A stretch of DNA of 64,000 nt, from the NCBI RefSeq assembly GCF_004217145.1, contig NZ_SHKR01000012.1:558001-622000 (forward strand), in the 5' to 3' direction. The translations under genes and the position numbers were made by a program. Shown piece after piece: positions 58,794-64,000 of this stretch; the stretch's first letter is position 1, and each line of letters begins with the position of its first letter. Origin of the DNA: Kribbella rubisoli (lineage in GTDB: Bacteria; Actinomycetota; Actinomycetes; Propionibacteriales; Kribbellaceae). The notes under the pieces are model-generated. The model was not told where the DNA came from, made no database searches, and saw nothing but the letters and a program-made list of their open reading frames with translations.

Positions 58794-60917
58794 GTGTCGA
58801 ACATCGAGATCCTGCAGCTCCGGGCCGCCGCGGTCAGCCTGGTGCTCGACTGCTCCGGCCCCGGCCTTCCGTCCGTCCTGCACTGGGGTACGGACCTGGG
58901 CGAGCTGACCGAGAGCGCTCTGCTTGAACTGCGCCGCGGCGCAGGTGCGGTCCAGGACGGCAACGGCCTGGACGAGAACCGTCCGATCGCGATCGTTCCG
59001 GAGTACTCGGCCGGCTGGTTTGGTATACCAGGCCTGAGCGGGCACCGCGACGGGCACGACTTCTCCGCAAGCTTCCGGCTGACCAGCGTCGCGCAGACCG
59101 GTAACACCGTGCAGGTCGACGCCGCCGACACCGAGGCGGGCCTCGACCTCAAGCTCACCATCGAGCTGACCGACTCCGGTCTGGTGCGCGCCAAGGCGGA
59201 CCTGACCAACGCGGCCGCGACGCCGTACACCGTCGACGGACTGCTGCTCGCGCTGCCGGTCCCGACCGAGGCGACCGAGTTGCTCGACCTCACCGGCCGG
59301 CACATCGGCGAGCGCCACCCGCAGCGCCACGCATTCACCCAGGGCGCGCATATCCGCGACAACCGCCGCGGCCGCACCGGCGCGGACGCGACCCTGCTCC
59401 TGTTCGCCGGCACCCCCGGCTTCGGCTTCCGCGACGGCGAGATCTGGGCCGTGCACACCGCCTGGAGCGGCAACCACCGCTCGTACGCCGAGCGCGGCAT
59501 GAGCGGGTACGCCGTCATCGGCGGCGGCGAGCTCCTGCTCCCGGGCGAGGGCCGCCTCCAGCCGCAGGGAACCTACAGCACCCCATGGATCTACGGCTCG
59601 TACGGCGTCGGCCTCGACCAGGTCTCACACCGCTTCCACGACTACCTGCGTGCGCGGGCGAACCACCCGAAGACCGAGCGTCCCGTCGTACTGAACACGT
59701 GGGAAGCCGTGTACTTCGATCTCGACCTCGACAAGCTGAAGGCGCTCGCGGACGCGGCCGCCGAGGTCGGCGCCGAGCGTTTCGTCCTGGACGACGGCTG
59801 GTTCCGCGGCCGCCGCGACGACCACGCCGGGCTGGGCGACTGGTACGTCGACGAGGGGATCTGGCCGAAGGGCCTGCACCCGTTGGTAGACCATGTGAAA
59901 GGCCTCGGCCTGCAGTTCGGCCTCTGGGTCGAGCCGGAGATGGTGAACCCGGACTCCGACCTGGCGCGCGAGCACCCGGACTGGATCCTCGCCGCCGGCG
60001 ACCGGCTGCCGCCGACAGCACGTCACCAGCACGGCCTGAATCTTGGTATACCAGCCGCCTACGACTACATCCTCGAGCGGCTCGACAGCATCCTGTCCGA
60101 GTACGACATCGCGTACCTGAAATGGGACCACAACCGCGACTTCGTTGACGGCGGCAACCAGTTGACGGGTACGGCGGGGATCCACGAGCAGACGCTGGCG
60201 GTATACCGGCTGATCGACGAGCTCAAGCGCCGGCATCCGGGCCTCGAGATCGAGTCCTGCTCGTCCGGCGGCGCCCGGGTCGACCTCGCCATCCTGGAAC
60301 GCACGGACCGGATCTGGGGCAGCGACAGCAACGACGCCCTCGAGCGGCAGACCATCCAGCGGTACACGCAGCTGCTGCTGCCGCCGGAGTTGATCGGCTG
60401 CCACGTCGGCCCGCCGCGCGCCCACACCACCGGCCGCACGCAAACGCTGTCGTTCCGGGCGGCCACTGCCCTGTTCGGCCACTTCGGTATCGAGTGGGAC
60501 ATCGCGTCGGCCAGCCCTGAGGAGCGCGAGGAACTCAAGGGCTGGGTCGCGCTGCACAAGAAGCTGCGGCCGCTACTCCACACCGGTCGCGTCGTCCGCG
60601 CCGACCGCGGTCCCGAGGACGTGCTCGTCCATGGCGTAGTTGCACAAGACGGCGCCCGAGGCCTGTTCAGCGTCGTACAGGTGAAGCAGTCGGTGACGTC
60701 CGCTGTCGGTCGGGTCAGGCTGCCCGGCCTCGACCCGCAGCGGACCTATCGAGTCAGCAAGCTCGCGACACCCGGACCCGAGTCGCGGTCCACCGCCTGG
60801 TCGGTCGACCGTGGAAGCGTGGAGTTGAACGGCGCCGCCCTCGCCTCGGTCGGAGTACTCATGCCTGTGCAATGGCCCGAGAGCGCGATCTTGCTGGAAG
60901 TTACCGCGATCGGGTAA
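58794..60917 (+). CDS. alpha-galactosidase, GH36 family
   Basis: 707 residues, full length. The nucleophile is D445 in YLKWDHNRDF and the acid/base Asp is in WGSDSNDALERQ (about 511-514). Also present are FVLDDGWFRGRRDD and GLWVEPEMVNPDSDL, standard GH36 motifs. It releases terminal alpha-1,6-galactose from melibiose/raffinose-type sugars. No signal peptide, so it acts in the cytoplasm after uptake by the ABC importer encoded next. Two codons ATA, rare here, form GGTATACC palindromes (59022, 60045). Confidence 0.94.
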   Translation: MSNIEILQLRAAAVSLVLDCSGPGLPSVLHWGTDLGELTESALLELRRGAGAVQDGNGLDENRPIAIVPEYSAGWFGIPGLSGHRDGHDFSASFRLTSVAQTGNTVQVDAADTEAGLDLKLTIELTDSGLVRAKADLTNAAATPYTVDGLLLALPVPTEATELLDLTGRHIGERHPQRHAFTQGAHIRDNRRGRTGADATLLLFAGTPGFGFRDGEIWAVHTAWSGNHRSYAERGMSGYAVIGGGELLLPGEGRLQPQGTYSTPWIYGSYGVGLDQVSHRFHDYLRARANHPKTERPVVLNTWEAVYFDLDLDKLKALADAAAEVGAERFVLDDGWFRGRRDDHAGLGDWYVDEGIWPKGLHPLVDHVKGLGLQFGLWVEPEMVNPDSDLAREHPDWILAAGDRLPPTARHQHGLNLGIPAAYDYILERLDSILSEYDIAYLKWDHNRDFVDGGNQLTGTAGIHEQTLAVYRLIDELKRRHPGLEIESCSSGGARVDLAILERTDRIWGSDSNDALERQTIQRYTQLLLPPELIGCHVGPPRAHTTGRTQTLSFRAATALFGHFGIEWDIASASPEEREELKGWVALHKKLRPLLHTGRVVRADRGPEDVLVHGVVAQDGARGLFSVVQVKQSVTSAVGRVRLPGLDPQRTYRVSKLATPGPESRSTAWSVDRGSVELNGAALASVGVLMPVQWPESAILLEVTAIG

Positions 60918-60951
60918 GCCCACCCGATCGCAGACAGAAGAGGAGATCCCC

Positions 60952-61896
60952 GTGACCGCCACCACCAACGCACCACCCACAACGAGACGAAGTCACGGGG
61001 ACTCCGGAGCACCGCCGGGGAAGCGGCGAAGCCTAGGAGACCTGAAGGTGGCGATGATCTTCATCGCCCCGGCCACCGTGGGCTTCGTCGTGTTCTACAT
61101 CTGGCCGACGCTGCGCGGCGCGTACCTGAGCTTCACCGAGTACAGCTTGCTCTCGGCGCCGAAGTTCAACGGGCTCGCCAACTACGACCGGATGATCCAC
61201 GACAGCTTCTTCTGGAACGCGCTCGGCGTCACGGTCGAGTACGTCGTGATCAACATCGGCCTGCAGACCGTCCTCGCGGTCGGGATCGCGATGCTGATGT
61301 ACCGGCTGACCAAATCGATCACGGTCCGCGCGATCATCCTCGCGCCGTACCTCGTCGCGAACGTCGTGGTCGCGCTGGTCTGGTACTGGATGCTCGACGT
61401 GCAGGTCGGCGTCGTGAACACGTTCCTGGGCTGGGTCGGGATCGACCCGATCGCATTCTTCGGCGACTCGCACTGGGCGATCCCGACCGTTGCCGGGATC
61501 AACGTCTGGCGCCATATGGGGTATACCGCGCTCCTGGTCTTCGCCGGACTCCAGATGATCCCGTCGTACGTCTACGAGGCGGCCGAGGTGGACGGGTCGA
61601 CCGAGTGGAAGACGTTCTGGCGGATCACGCTGCCGCTGCTGCGGCCTGTTCTGGTGATGGTCCTGGTGGTCACCATGATCGGGTCGTTCCAGATTTTCGA
61701 CACGGTCGCGGTGACGACACAGGGCGGTCCGATCAACGCGACAAGAGTCATCTACTACTACATCTACGAGCGAGCGTTCACCCGGTTCGACTTCGGGTAC
61801 GCCTCGGCGATGGCGCTGGTGTTGTTCGCGATCCTCGCGGTCGTCTCGTTGGTCCAGTTGCGGTTGCTGCGGGCGCGGGAGAGTGATCTCGCATGA
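60952..61896 (+). CDS. ABC sugar importer, permease 1 (MalF-like)
   Basis: 314 residues with about six membrane helices after a disordered N-terminus. The cytoplasmic ABC-binding loop is YEAAEVDGSTEWKTFWRITLP (motif EAAEVDG). 34 bp after the galactosidase, with AGGAG before the GTG. Imports the substrate of the galactosidase together with the next two genes; the ATPase is not in the window (often the shared MsiK). Confidence 0.93.
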   Translation: MTATTNAPPTTRRSHGDSGAPPGKRRSLGDLKVAMIFIAPATVGFVVFYIWPTLRGAYLSFTEYSLLSAPKFNGLANYDRMIHDSFFWNALGVTVEYVVINIGLQTVLAVGIAMLMYRLTKSITVRAIILAPYLVANVVVALVWYWMLDVQVGVVNTFLGWVGIDPIAFFGDSHWAIPTVAGINVWRHMGYTALLVFAGLQMIPSYVYEAAEVDGSTEWKTFWRITLPLLRPVLVMVLVVTMIGSFQIFDTVAVTTQGGPINATRVIYYYIYERAFTRFDFGYASAMALVLFAILAVVSLVQLRLLRARESDLA

Positions 61897-62792
61897 GCGT
61901 CACAACCGGTTCGGTACGGCAGGTGAGCGTCGGGCGCACCGTCGCCTGGGTCCTGTTGGTCATTCTGCTGATTGTCACGCTGTTCCCGTTCTACTGGATG
62001 CTGCGGACCGCGTTCTCGGACAACACCCAGTTGCCCGGTCACCCGAATTCGCTGCTGCCGGTGGAGACGACGCTCGGCGCGTTCAAGCGCGTACTCGGGT
62101 TGTCGAGTATCGAGGAGGCACAGGCTCAAGGCGGTTCCGGTGCCGCAGTCAACTTCTGGCTGTACCTGCGGAACTCGTTGGTCGTGGCAACCATCACGAC
62201 GGTATGCCAGGTGTTCTTCAGCGCGATGGCGGCCTACGCGTTCGCCCGGCTGCGCTGGCCGGGCCGGGACAAGGTGTTCGCATTGTTCCTGGCCGCGCTG
62301 ATGGTGCCGCCGATCTTCACCGTGCTGCCGAACTTCGTGCTGATCAAGAACCTCGGCCTGCTGAACAGCTTCGCCGGCATCATCCTGCCCGGCGCGTTCA
62401 TGACGCCGTTCGCGATCTTCTTCCTGCGGCAGTTCTTCCTCGGCATCAACCGGGAGCTCGAGGAAGCGGCGATGATCGACGGCGCCGGCCACCGGCTGAT
62501 CTTCTTCCGGCTGATCATCCCGATGAGCGCGGCGCCGATCGCGACGCTGGCGATCCTGACCTACATCAACTCGTGGAACGACTACTTCTGGCCGCTGCTG
62601 GTCGGTCAGCAGGAGAACGTCCGCGTGCTGACGGTCGCGCTCGGAGTGTTCCGGTCGCAGACGCCGCAGGGCGGCCCGGACTGGGCTGGGCTGATGGCGG
62701 CGACACTGATCGCTGCGCTGCCGATGATCATCCTGTTCCTGGCGTTCGCCAGACGGATCACGAACTCCATCGGCTTCTCCGGAATCAAGTGA
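61893..62792 (+). CDS. ABC sugar importer, permease 2 (MalG-like)
   Basis: 299 residues with about six membrane helices. The EAA loop is LEEAAMIDGAGHRLIFFRLIIP (EAAMIDGAG). It overlaps permease 1 by ATGA. Forms the membrane channel with permease 1. Confidence 0.93.
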   Translation: MSVTTGSVRQVSVGRTVAWVLLVILLIVTLFPFYWMLRTAFSDNTQLPGHPNSLLPVETTLGAFKRVLGLSSIEEAQAQGGSGAAVNFWLYLRNSLVVATITTVCQVFFSAMAAYAFARLRWPGRDKVFALFLAALMVPPIFTVLPNFVLIKNLGLLNSFAGIILPGAFMTPFAIFFLRQFFLGINRELEEAAMIDGAGHRLIFFRLIIPMSAAPIATLAILTYINSWNDYFWPLLVGQQENVRVLTVALGVFRSQTPQGGPDWAGLMAATLIAALPMIILFLAFARRITNSIGFSGIK

Positions 62793-62803
62793 GGGACGGG
62801 CCC

Positions 62804-64000
62804 ATGAATTCACTGATTTCACGACGCAATCTCCTCAAGGCCGGGATCGCCGCTCTCGCCGTACCGTCGCTTGCCGCGTGCAACAACGGCGCCGCGGCAC
62901 GCGGACCGGGCGAGGTCATCTACTGGCTGTGGGACTCCGCCCAGCTGCCGATGTACACCGAGTGCGCGAAGGTGTTCCACGAGCAGAACCCGCAGTACAC
63001 CTTGACCATCGAGCAGTACGGGTGGAACGACTACTGGTCCAAGTTGGTGACCGGGTTCATCTCGGAGACGGCACCGGACGTGTTCACCGGGCACTCGTCG
63101 AAGTACCCGCTGTTCGCGGACAAGGGCCAAGTACTGCCGATCGACGAGTACGTTGCCAAGGACAACGTTGATCTGAGCATCTACCAGAAGGGTCTCGCCG
63201 ATCGCTGGATCGGTGCCGACGGCAAGCGGTACGGACTGCCGAAGGATTGGGATACCGAGGTCTACTTCTACAACAGCGCGTTCACCGAGGCGGCAGGGAT
63301 CAGCACCGACCAACTCAACTCGATGACCTGGAACCCGCAGGACGGCGGGACGTTCGAGCAGATCATCCGCCGGTTGACGGTGGATTCGAAGGGGCGTCGC
63401 GGCGACCAGTCGGGGTTCGACAAGGAGAACGTGAAGGTCTACGGACTCGGGTACGCCGATGCCGGCGGTGGTGACGGGCAGACCAGCTGGAGTTGGTATG
63501 CCGCGAGCAACGGCTGGAAGTACTCCCAGGGCGAACCGTGGGGTACGAAGTTCTTCTACGGCGACCCGAAGTTCACCGACACGATCGGCTGGTGGCGGGG
63601 CCTGATCACCAAGGGCCTGATGCCGACGTACGCGCAGGCGAAATCCGGTGTGGATGTGACGACGTCGTTCGGCGCCGGGAAGTACGGGATGACGCCGAAC
63701 GGATCGTGGATGCTCGGGACGTACGGGCAGCTGAAGCAGGTGAAGACGAAGCTGGCGCGGTTGCCGATCGGTCCGGTCGAGAAGCGGATGTCGATGATGA
63801 ACGGTTTGGCGGACACCATCTGGGCTGGGACGAAGCGGCGCGACGCGTCCTGGGCCTGGGTGAAGTTCCTCGGTTCGCAGACCGCTCAGGACATCGTCGC
63901 CAAGGCAGGCGTCGTGTTCCCGGCGGTGGCGGCCAGCATGCCGGCGGCGAAGGCGGCGTTCGCCAAGAGCGGCTGGGACGTCACTCCATTCCTGGAGCCG
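62804..64000 (+). CDS. sugar ABC solute-binding lipoprotein (truncated by window end)
   Basis: 399 codons are present and the frame is open at the last base, so the gene continues beyond the window. N-terminus MNSLISRRNLLKAGIAALA with a twin-arginine pair and lipobox LAAC (C26), exported and lipid-anchored. Family-1 binding-protein motifs (GKRYGLPKDWDTEVYFYNSA). 11 bp after the permease; GAGGGAC upstream of the ATG. It captures the galactoside for the two permeases. Confidence 0.93.
   Translation, partial: MNSLISRRNLLKAGIAALAVPSLAACNNGAAARGPGEVIYWLWDSAQLPMYTECAKVFHEQNPQYTLTIEQYGWNDYWSKLVTGFISETAPDVFTGHSSKYPLFADKGQVLPIDEYVAKDNVDLSIYQKGLADRWIGADGKRYGLPKDWDTEVYFYNSAFTEAAGISTDQLNSMTWNPQDGGTFEQIIRRLTVDSKGRRGDQSGFDKENVKVYGLGYADAGGGDGQTSWSWYAASNGWKYSQGEPWGTKFFYGDPKFTDTIGWWRGLITKGLMPTYAQAKSGVDVTTSFGAGKYGMTPNGSWMLGTYGQLKQVKTKLARLPIGPVEKRMSMMNGLADTIWAGTKRRDASWAWVKFLGSQTAQDIVAKAGVVFPAVAASMPAAKAAFAKSGWDVTPFLEP

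Overview
The window is about 69% G+C (estimated by eye) with dense codon-biased genes, GTG/TTG starts and many ATGA stop/start overlaps. Gene content is that of a soil actinomycete: prfB, ftsE-ftsX, smpB and ssrA, a Tad pilus locus, an F420-type luciferase-like oxidoreductase, and many TetR/LysR/XRE/MarR regulators. Overall style fits a Kribbella-like member of the Propionibacteriales, but the genus is an inference. No tRNA, rRNA, CRISPR array, complete insertion sequence or prophage was seen.

Layout. 1-10 kb: end of a methylmalonate-semialdehyde dehydrogenase, a degenerate kinase-like protein, a LysR regulator with an Ala-Gly repeat, a CTP-synthase-like amidotransferase, then a probable catabolic cluster (two Gfo/Idh/MocA dehydrogenases, a phytanoyl-CoA dioxygenase-like enzyme, an FAD oxidoreductase, AraC and GntR regulators). 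10-16 kb: an ECF sigma/membrane anti-sigma pair and a compact tad operon. 16-27 kb: prfB with an overlapping Cys-cluster/pentapeptide gene, then several regulator-target pairs with visible palindromic operators, a serpin and a PhzF protein. 27.5-28.5 kb: ruins of an Rhs toxin tail and its immunity gene. 29.5-33 kb: reductive pyrimidine catabolism genes (beta-ureidopropionase, dihydropyrimidinase, F420-type oxidoreductase). 33-38.8 kb: small enzymes, a zeta-toxin-like kinase, a cold-shock gene with a long leader, an orphan solute-binding lipoprotein, a PfkB kinase. 38.9-44.4 kb: the conserved ftsE-ftsX-M23 peptidase-smpB-ssrA block. 44.4-46.2 kb: probable remnant of an element integrated at the ssrA 3' end. 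46-58 kb: hydrolases, ArsR/MarR-controlled pairs, a large FHA membrane protein, a secreted M4 protease and a secreted GDSL esterase. 58-64 kb: a GH36 alpha-galactosidase with its ABC sugar importer, cut by the window end.

How genes work together. FtsEX probably gates the coiled-coil/LytM peptidase downstream of it. SmpB and tmRNA form the ribosome-rescue system. The sigma/anti-sigma pair has a matching ECF-type promoter. The alpha-galactosidase and importer form an oligosaccharide-use operon. The most unusual non-coding feature is a 92-bp hairpin element present twice (24274-24365 and 58124-58215), each copy lying between divergently transcribed genes.
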